Shown: positions 30,515-42,195, counted from the stretch's first letter. The stretch: 54,282 bases of DNA from Betaproteobacteria bacterium (GCA_016868205.1 VGHR01000006.1:1-54282), one strand, 5' to 3'. Numbers and translations are program-made. The notes: generated from the letters alone by a model not told the origin.

Positions 30515-30969
30515 ACACGCACCCCCTTCGCCGCGACCGCATGGATGGCCTTGCGTACCCGCGCGTAGGTTCCGCAGCGGCAAATGTTGGTCATGGCCGC
30601 ATCAATGTCCTGATCCGTGGGCTTGGGCTTTCTCTTGAGCAGAGCCACGGCCGCCAGAATCTGTCCGCCCTGGCAATAACCGCATTGCGGAACCTGATGA
30701 TCAATCCAGGCTTGCTGCACCGGATGAAGCTTATCCTTGTTGGCCAGCCCTTCGATGGTCACCACCTTCTGGCCGCTGGCGGCCGAAACCGGGTAGGAAC
30801 ATGAGCGCACCGGCTCGCCGTTGAGCAAGACCGTGCAGGCGCCGCACTGTGCAATACCGCAACCGAACTTCGGGCCTTTTTCATCGAGCTCATCGCGCAG
30901 CGCCCACAAGAGAGGCATATCGGGCTCAACATCGAGCTCACGAACTTTTCCGTTGACTTGCAGCTTCAT
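30511..30969 (-). CDS. 2Fe-2S subunit of the molybdenum hydroxylase
   Basis: The 152-residue protein has the plant-type cluster cysteines 37, 42, 45 and 57 and the second-cluster cysteines 96, 99, 130 and 132 (CGYC and CRC patterns). It relays electrons from the molybdenum site of the partner subunit. It has no signal peptide and is presumably carried through the Tat pathway with its partner. AGGAG precedes ATG 30969. It is the first clear gene of the operon that continues into soxXYZA. Confidence 0.9.
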   Translation of the reverse strand: MKLQVNGKVRELDVEPDMPLLWALRDELDEKGPKFGCGIAQCGACTVLLNGEPVRSCSYPVSAASGQKVVTIEGLANKDKLHPVQQAWIDHQVPQCGYCQGGQILAAVALLKRKPKPTDQDIDAAMTNICRCGTYARVRKAIHAVAAKGVRV

Positions 30970-31089
30970 GCTTGACACTCCTGGAGCATTGGGGAAAGAC
31001 CAATCATGTCCCGATCCACCGCACGGGCTTATTAGGGTTTTCCGGCAGAACCAGGCCTCAAACCGTGAAAACAGTCTTTCAGGCAGCCC
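30970..31089. other. Likely promoter gap upstream of the hydroxylase-sox operon
   Basis: This 120-base gap lies between the 2Fe-2S gene and the next minus-strand gene. It should hold the promoter of the operon, but I see no certain -35/-10 pair or operator. Confidence 0.3.
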
Positions 31090-31341
31090 CTAGGCCAGCC
31101 AAAGCCTGGCGGTCAAGGCGATCATCTGCGCCGCGCGCTCTCTCATGCCCGCCTGCGGGGCCGCTTGCGATACGCGGGCCTGCAAACGATGCAGAAGAAC
31201 CAGGCCGGCAGCGCGGGCGCGCCAGCGACGCCGCTGCTGCTGGCTCTGAAGAGAATAACCCCGACCTCTGGCCCGGATGGGCTGAGCAAAGAGGCGCGCT
31301 TCATCCGCGCCACCAGGCGCAAACACGGGTAAAAATGGCAT
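31090..31341 (-). CDS. Small basic hypothetical protein
   Basis: The frame encodes 83 residues, rich in arginine, glutamine and alanine, beginning MPFLPVFAPGGADEARLF. I do not recognise a family; there is no clear signal peptide, and the only features are a Gln/Arg-rich centre (YSLQSQQQRRRWRARAAG) and an alanine-rich amphipathic end. A GGAG at eight bases before the ATG supports translation. It lies between the copper ATPase and the hydroxylase-sox operon on the same strand. Confidence 0.45.
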   Translation of the reverse strand: MPFLPVFAPGGADEARLFAQPIRARGRGYSLQSQQQRRRWRARAAGLVLLHRLQARVSQAAPQAGMRERAAQMIALTARLWLA

Positions 31342-31511
31342 GAATCTGTCTCCGTTGTGCGCGGTCGAAGTCGCCTAGGGGCGCTCTTGCCGAGCTCTGT
31401 TGGTGCGGCCTATCGCCACCGTCTGTCACCCCCGCATCCTAGGTGCGCACCCTGCCGGGCCGCCTCGGCCGAAGCGCCGCCCGGAAGTAAGATGCCTCCG
31501 ACGCGCGGCGC

Positions 31512-33749
31512 CTACACAGCGCTGCGGGCGGCGGGCCGCCACCGCCTCAGCCACAGGGCGTTGGCCATAACGCTCATGCTCGAGAACGCCATGGCTGCGC
31601 CAGCCAGCATCGGGTTGAGGTAACCCAGGGCCGCCAGGGGAATGCCCGCCGTGTTGTAGGCAAAAGCCCAAAAAAGGTTCTGCCGAATCTTGCGCACCGT
31701 TTGATCTGAGACCTCTATCGCCGCGGCGATCAGGAACAGATCGTTGCGCATCAGCGTCACCCCGGCTGCATGCATGGCCACATCCGTGCCCGAGCCCATG
31801 GCAATGCCCACATCAGCCGCCGCCAAGGCGGGCGCGTCATTAACGCCATCACCCACCATCACCACGACGCCCAAGGATTTGAGCGCCCCCACCGCGGCCG
31901 CCTTGTCGCCCGGCAAGACATCGGCCACCACCTCCTCAGCCGACAGTCCCACGCGCTGCCCCATGGCTTGAGCGGCGCCCCAGTTATCGCCCGAAATCAT
32001 CATCAGCCGCAATCCCCGCCCCCTGAGGGCCTGTAGCGCCACAGCCGCCTCGGGTCGAGGCTCATCGGCAAAGCCCAGCCAGGCGCGCAAACGCCACCCA
32101 CCATCGACCTCCTCAAACAGAGCCGATAGCGTCGCGCCGGCCGCGCGCGCCTGCCGCACGCCCTCCGAAAGAGACGCATCGGTCGCCCCCATCTCGCCGG
32201 CCCAGCGCATGCTGGCCAGGCGCCAGTTTCGCTCGCGCACCCGCCCCTCCACGCCGCGGCCAGGGACGGCTTGAAGCCACTGGGGCGCCAGCACAGTCAG
32301 GCCCTGCTCTTGCGCCCGGGCCAGCACCGCCCGGGCCAGGGGGTGCTCGCTACCGCTTTGTAAGCCCGATGCCACTCCCAAAAGCGCCCCCTCCTCTTGC
32401 CCAGCCACCGGCTCGAAAACCGTCAGGCGGGGACGCCCCACAGTGAGCGTGCCGGTCTTGTCGAAGGCGATGGCGCGGGCCTTGTGAAGCGCCTCGAGCG
32501 CCTGCACATCCTTGAACAAAATTCCATGCCGGGCTGCCACCCCGGTTCCGGCGATGATGGCCGCCGGCGTGGCCAGGCCGAGTGCGCAGGGACAGGCGAT
32601 CACCAGAACCGCCACCGCATGAACCACCGCCTGCTGGACCCCGCCGCCGAGCCATACCCAGCCCAAGGCCGTCAGCGCAGCCAGCCCGACGACGACCGGA
32701 ACAAAAACGGCCGAAACCGTGTCGACCAGGCGCTGTATCGGCGCCTTGCTGCCTTGCGCATCCTCAACCATCGCGATGATGCGCGCCAGCACACTTTGCG
32801 CGCCCACTGCACCCACCTGCATGCGGATCGGCCCCTCGCCGTTTATGCTTGCGCCGGTCACTGCATCGCCCACACGCTTTGCCACCGGCATGGGCTCGCC
32901 CGTAAGCATGGATTCGTCGAGCTGAGTCTGTCCGTACAGAATCCGACCATCGGCCGGGACGCGCTCGCCGGGCAAAATCAGCAGCTCATCACCGACCATC
33001 AACTCGGCCACCGGAACCTCCAGCGTTTCTCCCGAGGGGGTCAAGAGATGGGCGGTCGGCGGCCTGAGCGCGTGCAGCTTAGCAATCGCTGATCGCGTTT
33101 GCCGCTTGAGGCGCTGCTCCAACCATTTGCCCAGCATGACCAGCGCAATCACCACCGCCGAGGCTTCAAAGTAAAGTGCGGGTTCCCTTGCCTCGCGCGC
33201 CGACAAGCCCGACCAGAGCGACAAACCCCAGGCGGCGGTGGTGCCCAAGACCACCAGCAAATCCATGTTGCCGACACCGGCACGAACCGCATACCAGGCC
33301 GCCCGATAAAAATGCGCCCCCAAAATAAACTGCACCGGCGTTGCCAGCGCCAACTGCCACGCAAAGGGAAGCATCCAGTGCCAGCCGAACAGCTGGGCCG
33401 CCATGGGCACCACCAAGGGAAGCGCCAGGACCAGGGCAGCGCCGACCGGCGCGAAGCCCTCCCAGGGTCTATGGGTGGACACATCATCCGCCGCCAACGG
33501 CGCACGAACCCCATAACCGGCCTCGCGAACGACTCGCGCCAAACGCAAGCGCATCTGCGTCGCGTCCGTACCTGCGGCCAGCTGCACCCAGGCCAACTCG
33601 GTGGCCAGGTTGACCTGCGCGTGCATGACCCCGGGGACCCTGCCCAGCGCCCCCTCCACCCGGGTGGAACAAGAGGCACAGGTCATCCCCTCGATGCCCA
33701 GGCTCATCGCATCCGTTACTTCAGGGGTAGGCGTGGACAGGCTGACCAT
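31512..33749 (-). CDS. copA: Copper-translocating P1B-type ATPase
   Basis: This ~745-residue pump exports Cu+ from the cytoplasm using ATP. It has one N-terminal metal-binding domain with GMTCASC (Cys24, Cys27), eight predicted membrane helices, the ion-path motif [14 protein letters not shown], the phosphorylated aspartate in [10 protein letters not shown], the SEHPLARAV histidine and [17 protein letters not shown] 33749 is used; ATG 33707 is also possible and neither has a strong ribosome-binding site. It is divergent from a CopZ-like chaperone gene, which supports copper specificity. Confidence 0.93.
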   Translation of the reverse strand: MVSLSTPTPEVTDAMSLGIEGMTCASCSTRVEGALGRVPGVMHAQVNLATELAWVQLAAGTDATQMRLRLARVVREAGYGVRAPLAADDVSTHRPWEGFAPVGAALVLALPLVVPMAAQLFGWHWMLPFAWQLALATPVQFILGAHFYRAAWYAVRAGVGNMDLLVVLGTTAAWGLSLWSGLSAREAREPALYFEASAVVIALVMLGKWLEQRLKRQTRSAIAKLHALRPPTAHLLTPSGETLEVPVAELMVGDELLILPGERVPADGRILYGQTQLDESMLTGEPMPVAKRVGDAVTGASINGEGPIRMQVGAVGAQSVLARIIAMVEDAQGSKAPIQRLVDTVSAVFVPVVVGLAALTALGWVWLGGGVQQAVVHAVAVLVIACPCALGLATPAAIIAGTGVAARHGILFKDVQALEALHKARAIAFDKTGTLTVGRPRLTVFEPVAGQEEGALLGVASGLQSGSEHPLARAVLARAQEQGLTVLAPQWLQAVPGRGVEGRVRERNWRLASMRWAGEMGATDASLSEGVRQARAAGATLSALFEEVDGGWRLRAWLGFADEPRPEAAVALQALRGRGLRLMMISGDNWGAAQAMGQRVGLSAEEVVADVLPGDKAAAVGALKSLGVVVMVGDGVNDAPALAAADVGIAMGSGTDVAMHAAGVTLMRNDLFLIAAAIEVSDQTVRKIRQNLFWAFAYNTAGIPLAALGYLNPMLAGAAMAFSSMSVMANALWLRRWRPAARSAV

Positions 33750-33900
33750 CAAGACGCAGCATAATCGAGCGGTCAACGCGCGCGCGGGCTGACGAGGCCC
33801 ATCCGGTTTCATCTGGATACACACGAAACAGCCCGACACCCAAGGCATGGCCAAAGACGGGAAACAATCGCAGCGACGGATGGGTCAAGGAGACACGCTC

Positions 33901-34095
33901 ATGGAACAGGTGTTCATCGTCTCGGGCATGAGTTGCGGCCATTGCGAGCGCGCCATCACCCAAGCCGTGAAACAAGTCGATCCTCAGGCACAAGTCCAGA
34001 TCGATCGAAGTCTTGAACAGGTTCGAATTCAGAGCGAACAAAGTCGAACACTTCTGGCCCAAGCCATCACCAATGAAGGCTACGCCGTACGCTAA
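33901..34095 (+). CDS. CopZ-like heavy-metal chaperone
   Basis: The 64-residue protein is a single heavy-metal-associated domain with GMSCGHC (Cys12, Cys15) and the usual beta-alpha-beta-beta-alpha-beta spacing. It would pass copper to CopA, encoded on the opposite strand 151 bases away. AAGGAG precedes ATG 33901. CGHC rather than CASC is common among free chaperones. Confidence 0.9.
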   Translation: MEQVFIVSGMSCGHCERAITQAVKQVDPQAQVQIDRSLEQVRIQSEQSRTLLAQAITNEGYAVR

Positions 34096-34136
34096 GCCGA
34101 GCAACCCGACCCACTGCCACGCAGGGAGACGCCGCC

Positions 34137-34631
34137 ATGAGAAGCCTGACCACTAGCCGCGGATGGATCGCCGCGGCCCTGTCTCTAACCAGCCTGAGTC
34201 TCTGGGCCCAAGCCGGGCCAGCGCCAGTCGCCGCCCACGCCGGACCTGACCCCGCGGGCGCGCACAGTCGCCCGCATCAGGATCACCTGGGGCACCTCAA
34301 AACACGATTGCAACTGCAAAGCGATCAGGAGGCGGCCTGGTCAGCCTTCGCTGCGGCGATGGCGCCTCCCGTCCGTGGCGACATGGCGGCGCAACGCGCG
34401 CAGCAGGCCGAGCTGATGCCGCTAAGCACGCCCGAACGGATAGAGCACCTGCAAAGTCTTCGCCAACAGAGACAAGCCCAAGCCGACGCCGCTATGGAGA
34501 AACGGAACCAGGCGACCAAGGCGTTTTATGCGGTCTTGAACGCCGAACAGAAAAAGGTGTTTGACGAGGAGACCGCCCGGCACATGGCCCGCCGCAAGGA
34601 TCGGGGGCCGCAACATCTGCATCGAGGCTGA
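34137..34631 (+). CDS. Spy/CpxP-like periplasmic protein
   Basis: The 164-residue protein has a signal peptide (GWIAAALSLTSLSLWAQA) and a helical, histidine-containing mature part with two LTxxQ-type motifs, LQSDQEAAW and LNAEQKKVF, near residues 60 and 135. Such proteins act as periplasmic chaperones or metal-stress sensors. Histidines after the signal (AHAGPDPAGAHSRPHQDHLG) could bind metal. Its position 41 bases after the copper chaperone suggests a role in copper stress. Its stop abuts that of the convergent NnrU-like gene. Confidence 0.75.
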   Translation: MRSLTTSRGWIAAALSLTSLSLWAQAGPAPVAAHAGPDPAGAHSRPHQDHLGHLKTRLQLQSDQEAAWSAFAAAMAPPVRGDMAAQRAQQAELMPLSTPERIEHLQSLRQQRQAQADAAMEKRNQATKAFYAVLNAEQKKVFDEETARHMARRKDRGPQHLHRG

Positions 34632-35210
34632 TCAGCCCAAGGGCCGCACACCGATCAAAAACCCGTGCAGCCACAATGCAAAGGCTGCCCACAACAGCAC
34701 CCCCAAAGCCACCGTCAGTACCGTGGGCCCGAAACGACCGGGCTGATACATCGCCTGCACAAGTCGATCGCGCCGACGCGAAACCACAAAAAGCATCGTT
34801 GACCAAGCGAGAAAAGCACCAAACAAGACCAGATCGGCCACGGTATTGTTGGACACGAGGTGCGCCAGGGCCCAGGCCTTGGTACCCAAGACCATGGGGT
34901 GATGCAGGCGCGCCTTGATCGAGTTGCCCGGGACATAAGCGGCCACGAAGAACACAAAGGCCACCAAGGTCAACAAGGCGGCCAAGTGTTTGAGAGACCG
35001 GGGCACCTGCCAAAGCACCACAGGCTCCAGACGAGCCTGACCCCAACCGTAGATCAACAGGCCCAAACCGAGGAGCGACACCAGGGTGTAAAGCCCCTTC
35101 CAGCGCCCCGGGCCCAGCCGCTGGCGCATGGCCGTGCGCCAAGGGTCTGCGAAGATGCGGGTGGAATGAACGCCCAAAAACAAGAGCAGGCCAAAGATCA
35201 GTTCAAACAT
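34632..35210 (-). CDS. NnrU-family membrane protein
   Basis: This 192-residue protein has about five hydrophobic helices and the NnrU-family features [20 protein letters not shown] near the start and [16 protein letters not shown] in the middle. NnrU was named from denitrification clusters, but many relatives stand alone and their role is unclear. GGGAG precedes ATG 35210. The gene directly abuts the preceding convergent stop codon and is divergent from the following endonuclease/phosphatase gene. Confidence 0.85.
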   Translation of the reverse strand: MFELIFGLLLFLGVHSTRIFADPWRTAMRQRLGPGRWKGLYTLVSLLGLGLLIYGWGQARLEPVVLWQVPRSLKHLAALLTLVAFVFFVAAYVPGNSIKARLHHPMVLGTKAWALAHLVSNNTVADLVLFGAFLAWSTMLFVVSRRRDRLVQAMYQPGRFGPTVLTVALGVLLWAAFALWLHGFLIGVRPLG

Positions 35211-35231
35211 GATGGGGCTCCCCGTGAAGCC

Positions 35232-35987
35232 ATGCAGTATAGAAACGCGCCGCCGCTCAAGGTACTGACGGTCAACATTCACAAGGGCTTTACTGCCCTT
35301 AATCGCAAATTCATGCTGCATGAATTGCGCGAAGCCGTGCGCGCCGTCGGTGCCGATCTGGTCTTTTTGCAAGAGGTTGCGGGCAGTCACGGCAGTCACG
35401 GTCTGCGCCATAGCGACTACCCGGCCGCACCCCACTACGAGTTCCTGGCCGACCGAATCTGGCCGCAATATGCCTATGGGCGCAACGCGGTCTACAGCGA
35501 AGGCCACCACGGCAACGCCGTGCTGTCCAAGTTTCCAATTTCACATGTAGAGAACCGCGATGTTTCCATCTCCGGTCCTGAACGGCGTGGTCTGCTGCAT
35601 TGCGTGATCAATCTGCCCGACGGACCCATACACGCCGTCTGCGTACACCTGGGCCTTCTGGAGTCCCATCGCCGCCAACAGCTGCACATGCTCTGCCACT
35701 TGGTTACGCAAGATATGCCAGCGGGGGCCCGGGTGGTCGTAGCGGGCGACTTCAATGACTGGCGGCGGCGTGCTCACACCCTGCTCGAAAAGGGCGCCGG
35801 CCTGCAAGAGGTCTTCGTTCAGGCGCATGGCAAAGCCGCAAGAACCTTCCCAGCACGGCTACCGGTCCTCAGGCTGGACCGCATCTATGTGGCTGGGGCG
35901 CGTTTGCACAGGCCGGTGCTGCTGCCGCGCACACCCTGGGCGCATCTGTCCGATCACGCGCCTCTGGCCGCCGAAATCTTTTGGTGA
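35232..35987 (+). CDS. Endonuclease/exonuclease/phosphatase-family protein
   Basis: The 251-residue protein has the motifs of this Mg2+-dependent phosphoesterase fold: TVNIHKGF near residue 14, FLQEVAG near 44, [10 protein letters not shown] near 172 and the terminal [12 protein letters not shown]. It resembles YbhP-like proteins that often precede a cardiolipin synthase gene, but no such gene follows here. The true substrate (nucleic acid, inositol or lipid phosphate) is not visible. ATG 35232 has only a weak GTGAAG upstream. Confidence 0.82.
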   Translation: MQYRNAPPLKVLTVNIHKGFTALNRKFMLHELREAVRAVGADLVFLQEVAGSHGSHGLRHSDYPAAPHYEFLADRIWPQYAYGRNAVYSEGHHGNAVLSKFPISHVENRDVSISGPERRGLLHCVINLPDGPIHAVCVHLGLLESHRRQQLHMLCHLVTQDMPAGARVVVAGDFNDWRRRAHTLLEKGAGLQEVFVQAHGKAARTFPARLPVLRLDRIYVAGARLHRPVLLPRTPWAHLSDHAPLAAEIFW

Positions 35988-36009
35988 GGTCAAAGGCCTG
36001 GCTACAAGC

Positions 36010-36234
36010 TCAGTGACTGCGCCCTGCACCCGACGCTGGCACCGCACCCCTGCGGCTTTGCGATTGATTGTCCGCGCCGCGCCAGGCTTGTCGATCGCCG
36101 CGGCTGACGGGCGTGCGGCGTCCCTGGTTGAGTTGGGTCGCCTCGCGCGCGCCGGTCTTGTTCACATCATTGATCAGCTTGCCGCCGGCGCCAGGCTTGA
36201 GCGCTTTGCGCGCTGAGCTTCGTCCTCGACCCAT
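36010..36234 (-). CDS. Small strongly basic hypothetical protein
   Basis: The frame encodes 74 residues starting MGRGRSSARKALKPGAGG and continuing rich in arginine, glycine, serine and glutamine, with no hydrophobic segment. It is probably disordered and could bind nucleic acid; no family is recognised. A purine-rich AAGGGGGA before ATG 36234 supports translation. It lies downstream of gyrB on the same strand. Confidence 0.45.
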   Translation of the reverse strand: MGRGRSSARKALKPGAGGKLINDVNKTGAREATQLNQGRRTPVSRGDRQAWRGADNQSQSRRGAVPASGAGRSH

Positions 36235-36339
36235 CACTATCCCCCTTTGCATCCGGACGCACTAGTGTTTCGCAGGCTGCCGGCCCACCCTGTCAGAAAA
36301 AGTCGCCAGCTGATTGACGAAGCACTCTAAGGGGCAAGC

Positions 36340-38925
<2,586 letters not shown>

Positions 38926-38939
38926 TTAGAACGAACAAA

Positions 38940-38957
38940 CCCGCGGCAAGCCGCGGG
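38940..38957 (-). terminator. GC-rich hairpin between dnaN and gyrB
   Basis: CCCGCGGC and GCCGCGGG form a perfect 8-base stem separated by two bases, followed on the minus strand by TTTGTTCG. It lies 28 bases after dnaN and could attenuate transcription into gyrB. The tail is only weakly T-rich. Confidence 0.5.
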
Positions 38958-38984
38958 CTAGCACAAGGGCTACGGTCAGTCAGG

Positions 38985-40094
38985 TCATATGCGCATGGGC
39001 ATGACCACATACTTGAAGTTCTTATCCTCGGGAATGGTAAGAAGAGCCGAGTTGTTGGAATCGGCCAGTTCAATCTTGACCATATCCTGGCTCATGTTGC
39101 CAAGTACATCGATCAGGTAGGTCACATTAAAACCAATCTCTATGCTGTCGCCGTTGTAGTCGATATCCAATTCATCGACCGCCTCTTCCTGCTCCGCATT
39201 ATTGGTGGCCACCCGCAGCGTGCCTGGATCGACATTGAGCCGCACGCCCTTGAACTTTTCACTGGTCAGGATCGCCGTGCGTTGCAAGCTCGAAAGCAAG
39301 GCCTGCCGTCCAAGCAAGATGATGTTTTTGTGGTTCCTGGGAATGACGCGGTTGTAGTCTGGAAACTTACCCTCTACCAGCTTGGTCACAAACTCCATGC
39401 CACCGAACTTGAACTTGGCCTGGTTGCCCGCAAACTGCATCTCGATGGCACCGTCCTGGTCGCTGAGCAAACGCTGCAGTTCCAGGACGGTCTTGCGCGG
39501 CAAGATGACTTCCTGTCGCTGCTGCACATCAACATCCAGATCGGCCGAAGAAAAAGCAAGTCTGTGCCCATCTGTGGCCACCAGACTCAGTTGCCTGCCC
39601 TCGGCAACGAACAAGATGCCATTGAGGTAGTAGCGGATGTCGTGCACCGCCATCGCAAAGGACACCTGGGCCAGCAAGGACTTCAGCGTTTTCTGGGGGA
39701 CCGAAAAAATCGGACCGTACTGACTCGATTCCTGTACCAAAGGAAAGTCTTCAGCCGGCAAGGTTTGCAGAGTAAAACGACTTTTTCCCCCTTTGAGCAC
39801 CAGCTTGTTTTGGCTCGACTCCAATGACACCACCTGGTCAGAGGGCATGGACCGCAGAATATCAATCAACTTGCGCGCGCCAACTGTGGAGGTGAACGGG
39901 CCGCTGTCGCCACCGAGCTCCCCCTGCGTACGAATCTGAATCTCCAGATCACTGCTGGTCAGTTCGATGTGTTGACCGTTTTTCCGGATCAACACATTGG
40001 CCAGGATGGGCAGGGTATGACGGCGCTCAACGATGCCGGCTACCGATTGCAGAGCTGCCAACACCTGCTCTTGCTGAGTTTTGAAAACGATCAT
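38985..40094 (-). CDS. dnaN: DNA polymerase III sliding clamp (beta subunit)
   Basis: The 369-residue clamp has the three repeated DNA-clamp domains and standard length. The start MIVFKTQQEQVLAALQSV and the end KNFKYVVMPMRI, which forms part of the hydrophobic partner-binding pocket, are typical. It encircles DNA and tethers polymerase III and other factors. It follows dnaA across a 270-base gap that carries DnaA boxes. Confidence 0.97.
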   Translation of the reverse strand: MIVFKTQQEQVLAALQSVAGIVERRHTLPILANVLIRKNGQHIELTSSDLEIQIRTQGELGGDSGPFTSTVGARKLIDILRSMPSDQVVSLESSQNKLVLKGGKSRFTLQTLPAEDFPLVQESSQYGPIFSVPQKTLKSLLAQVSFAMAVHDIRYYLNGILFVAEGRQLSLVATDGHRLAFSSADLDVDVQQRQEVILPRKTVLELQRLLSDQDGAIEMQFAGNQAKFKFGGMEFVTKLVEGKFPDYNRVIPRNHKNIILLGRQALLSSLQRTAILTSEKFKGVRLNVDPGTLRVATNNAEQEEAVDELDIDYNGDSIEIGFNVTYLIDVLGNMSQDMVKIELADSNNSALLTIPEDKNFKYVVMPMRI

Positions 40095-40139
40095 GAGGCG
40101 TGTTCTTTCTTGTCTTCTATATTTCTTTAACTTAAAGAA

Positions 40140-40154
40140 TAGTAGTCATAGTAG
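40140..40154 (-). promoter_or_regulatory. DnaA-trio-like element
   Basis: On the minus strand the triplets read CTA CTA TGA CTA CTA, fourteen bases downstream of a DnaA box with a GC-rich spacer between. This is the order of the basal unwinding element described for Bacillus subtilis, where DnaA spreads on TAG triplets to open the duplex. AT-rich DNA follows. Confidence 0.6.
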
Positions 40155-40168
40155 AGGCTGCGCTGTCC

Positions 40169-40177
40169 TGTGGATAC
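40169..40177 (-). promoter_or_regulatory. DnaA box (8 of 9)
   Basis: GTATCCACA on the minus strand differs from TTATCCACA only at the first base. It is the box next to the GC-rich spacer and TAG triplets. Confidence 0.7.
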
Positions 40178-40286
40178 CCTTATTTTCGCTTTTTTAATCA
40201 ACCACTTCCGCTGTCCCCAAGCCTGGTGATGGAGCCCGGTTTTTGTGGCTGAGTCGTGGGGAAAAGTCCAGCTTCTGGCCAAGCTC

Positions 40287-40295
40287 TGTGGATAA
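40287..40295 (-). promoter_or_regulatory. DnaA box (perfect)
   Basis: TTATCCACA on the minus strand, an exact match to the high-affinity consensus. Confidence 0.85.
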
Positions 40296-40314
40296 GACCC
40301 TTCTTGTTCAAAAT

Positions 40315-40323
40315 TTATCCCCA
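40315..40323 (+). promoter_or_regulatory. DnaA box (8 of 9)
   Basis: TTATCCCCA on the plus strand, one mismatch to consensus, facing the perfect box twenty bases away. Confidence 0.6.
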
Positions 40324-40364
40324 TGTTTGTTCGGAAAGCGATTTTTGGGCGGTCACGACTTTTT

Positions 40365-41750
40365 TCAGCCCTTGAGGGTTTGTTCCAGCACATGAAGCTG
40401 TTGGTTCAGCTCAGAGAGCTGTTGCCGTTCAGCGCTCATCTTTCGAACGGCGTGCAGCACCGTGGTGTGGTCGCGCCCGCCGAAGAGCTCGCCAATTTCC
40501 GGCAGGCTCTTCTGTGTCAACTCCTTGGCCAGGTACATGGCGATCTGCCTGGGCCGGGCAATGCTTGCTGGGCGCTTTTTCGAATACATGTCGGCGACCT
40601 TGATCTTGTAAAAATCGGCGACGGTTTTTTGTATGTTCTCCACCGAGATCTGGCGGTTTTGAATGGAGAGCAGGTCTTTCAGGGCATCGCGCGCGAGCTG
40701 TATGGAGATGTCTTTTTGATTGAACCGGGAGTACGCCAAGATCTTGCGAAGGGCGCCCTCGAGCTCCCTGACATTGGACCGTACATTCTTTGCCACAAAA
40801 AACGCCACCTCTTCGGGCATGGCGGCGCCCTCAAGCTCAGCCTTTCGGATCAGGATGGCCACCCGCATCTCCAATTCAGGCGGCTCGATGGCTACCGTAA
40901 GACCGGAGTCAAAGCGCGAAACCAAGCGCTCATGGATATCAGTCAGACCTTTGGGATAGGTGTCACTGGTCATCACAATGTGCGATTTCTTGGCCAGAAG
41001 AGCCTCAAAGGCATTAAAGAATTCCTCTTGCGTACGGTCCTTGTTGGCAAAAAATTGCACATCGTCGATCAAGAGCAGATCGAGCGAGTGATATCGCTGT
41101 TTGAACTCGTCAAATGTCTTGCGCTGATAGGCCTTAACCACATCAGAGACGAACTGCTCAGCATGGATGTAGAGAACTTTGGCATTAGCGTGGTCCTGGA
41201 GCAATCTGTTGCCGATGGCATGAACCAGATGGGTTTTGCCTAAACCGACGCCGCCGTAGATGAACAAGGGGTTGTAGAGTTGCCCGATGCTGGTGGCAAC
41301 ATGCAAGGCGGCCGCCCGGCCCATGCGGTTGGCTGAGCCCTCAATCAAGGTTTCGAAGGTCAGGGCGGTGTTAAGCCGGGACTTGAAGCCTGCTTCAAGC
41401 TCGTCGTGCGCTATCAGTCGGGCCGGCTCGACCAATGCGCCGAGGTCTAGATTGATGGGCTTATGAACGGCGGGATCTTCCTTGGGAGTGATCGCTAACT
41501 CAAGCTGTATATCCCGCCCGGAAAACCGAGACAGCAAGCTTTGTATCTGGCGGCTGTATTGGGCGCGCACCCAGTCGAGTTTGAACCGGTTGGCCACCCA
41601 CAGGGTAAGTTTTCCGTGGTCATCCTGCAGCTGTGGGACCAGGGGTCTGATCCAGGTGTTGAACTGCTGCTCAGGCAGGTCCTGCGCCAGCTGTTCGAGG
41701 CAACGAACCCAAAGTTCGGGAACTTGCGGCGTATCAAAAGCCTCTTGCAT
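40365..41750 (-). CDS. dnaA: Chromosomal replication initiator DnaA
   Basis: The 461-residue initiator binds DnaA boxes and opens the origin. Domain I (from [20 protein letters not shown]) recruits the helicase; the AAA+ domain has Walker [17 protein letters not shown] and Walker [11 protein letters not shown]; the DNA-binding domain IV ends with the signature [18 protein letters not shown] 41750 is used although the frame is open 41 codons further. Boxes on both sides of the gene suggest autoregulation and origin function. Confidence 0.97.
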   Translation of the reverse strand: MQEAFDTPQVPELWVRCLEQLAQDLPEQQFNTWIRPLVPQLQDDHGKLTLWVANRFKLDWVRAQYSRQIQSLLSRFSGRDIQLELAITPKEDPAVHKPINLDLGALVEPARLIAHDELEAGFKSRLNTALTFETLIEGSANRMGRAAALHVATSIGQLYNPLFIYGGVGLGKTHLVHAIGNRLLQDHANAKVLYIHAEQFVSDVVKAYQRKTFDEFKQRYHSLDLLLIDDVQFFANKDRTQEEFFNAFEALLAKKSHIVMTSDTYPKGLTDIHERLVSRFDSGLTVAIEPPELEMRVAILIRKAELEGAAMPEEVAFFVAKNVRSNVRELEGALRKILAYSRFNQKDISIQLARDALKDLLSIQNRQISVENIQKTVADFYKIKVADMYSKKRPASIARPRQIAMYLAKELTQKSLPEIGELFGGRDHTTVLHAVRKMSAERQQLSELNQQLHVLEQTLKG

Positions 41751-41799
41751 GGGGGTCCGTGTCTCTCTCTGTCCGGCCGCTCTGCCCGCGGCCCTTCTT

Positions 41800-41808
41800 G
41801 TGGATATC
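41800..41808 (-). promoter_or_regulatory. DnaA box (8 of 9) upstream of dnaA
   Basis: ATATCCACA on the minus strand, 49 bases upstream of the dnaA start, one mismatch to consensus. It may serve autoregulation or be part of a second origin half. Confidence 0.6.
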
Positions 41809-41848
41809 GTGCTCTCGTCAGGGGGGCGATTGTAGACCTGAGCTTGAG

Positions 41849-41857
41849 TTATCCACA
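41849..41857 (+). promoter_or_regulatory. DnaA box (perfect) upstream of dnaA
   Basis: TTATCCACA on the plus strand in the dnaA-rpmH gap, exact consensus, about 98 bases from the dnaA start. The rest of this 287-base gap (41751-42037) presumably holds the divergent dnaA and rpmH promoters; a GGTGATAAT at 41966-41974 could be an rpmH -10 element. Confidence 0.8.
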
Positions 41858-42037
41858 ATATTGACGCCGCCATGATTTTGCGCTTGCATCGGCTCGCGCC
41901 GGATCGCCAGAAGCCGGCCTAAACCAGCGCGTCTGAAGGACTTTTTCATCCAGACGGGCCTGATCGGTGATAATTGCAGGTTTTCCCGCCGTCACCCATC
42001 GCGGGGTGGGCCGAGGCGGAACCCCCAAGGATCTATC

Positions 42038-42172
42038 ATGAAACGCACGTATCAACCGTCGAAAGTCAAACGCGCTCGCACCCACGGCTTCCTGGCGCGC
42101 ATGCGCACACGCGGCGGCCGGGCCGTGATTAACGCCCGTCGCGCCAAGGGCCGCAAACGCCTGGCTGTCTGA
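42038..42172 (+). CDS. rpmH: 50S ribosomal protein L34
   Basis: The 44-residue, highly basic protein starts [18 protein letters not shown] and ends [11 protein letters not shown], the standard bL34 sequence pattern. AAGGA lies nine bases upstream of the ATG. It begins the conserved rpmH-rnpA-yidD-yidC-mnmE block. Confidence 0.97.
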   Translation: MKRTYQPSKVKRARTHGFLARMRTRGGRAVINARRAKGRKRLAV

Positions 42173-42195
42173 GCAGCCCATCCCGGGGCCAGCGC

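Larger units (their letters stand above)
40095..40364. other. oriC: Proposed chromosomal replication origin (oriC) in the dnaA-dnaN gap
   Basis: This 270-base gap holds three DnaA-box-like 9-mers and an AT-rich stretch (about 40105-40155). A basal-unwinding arrangement, DnaA box, GC-rich spacer, then CTA/TAG triplets, is present at 40140-40177. Further boxes lie upstream of dnaA at 41800 and 41849, so a bipartite origin is possible. Gene directions (dnaA-dnaN-gyrB leftward, rpmH-mnmE rightward) fit bidirectional replication starting nearby. Confidence 0.7.

Noticed and set aside
33750-33900. CueR-type operator between copA and the copper chaperone
   Set aside because: No palindrome with the usual spacing or sequence of MerR-family sites could be found.
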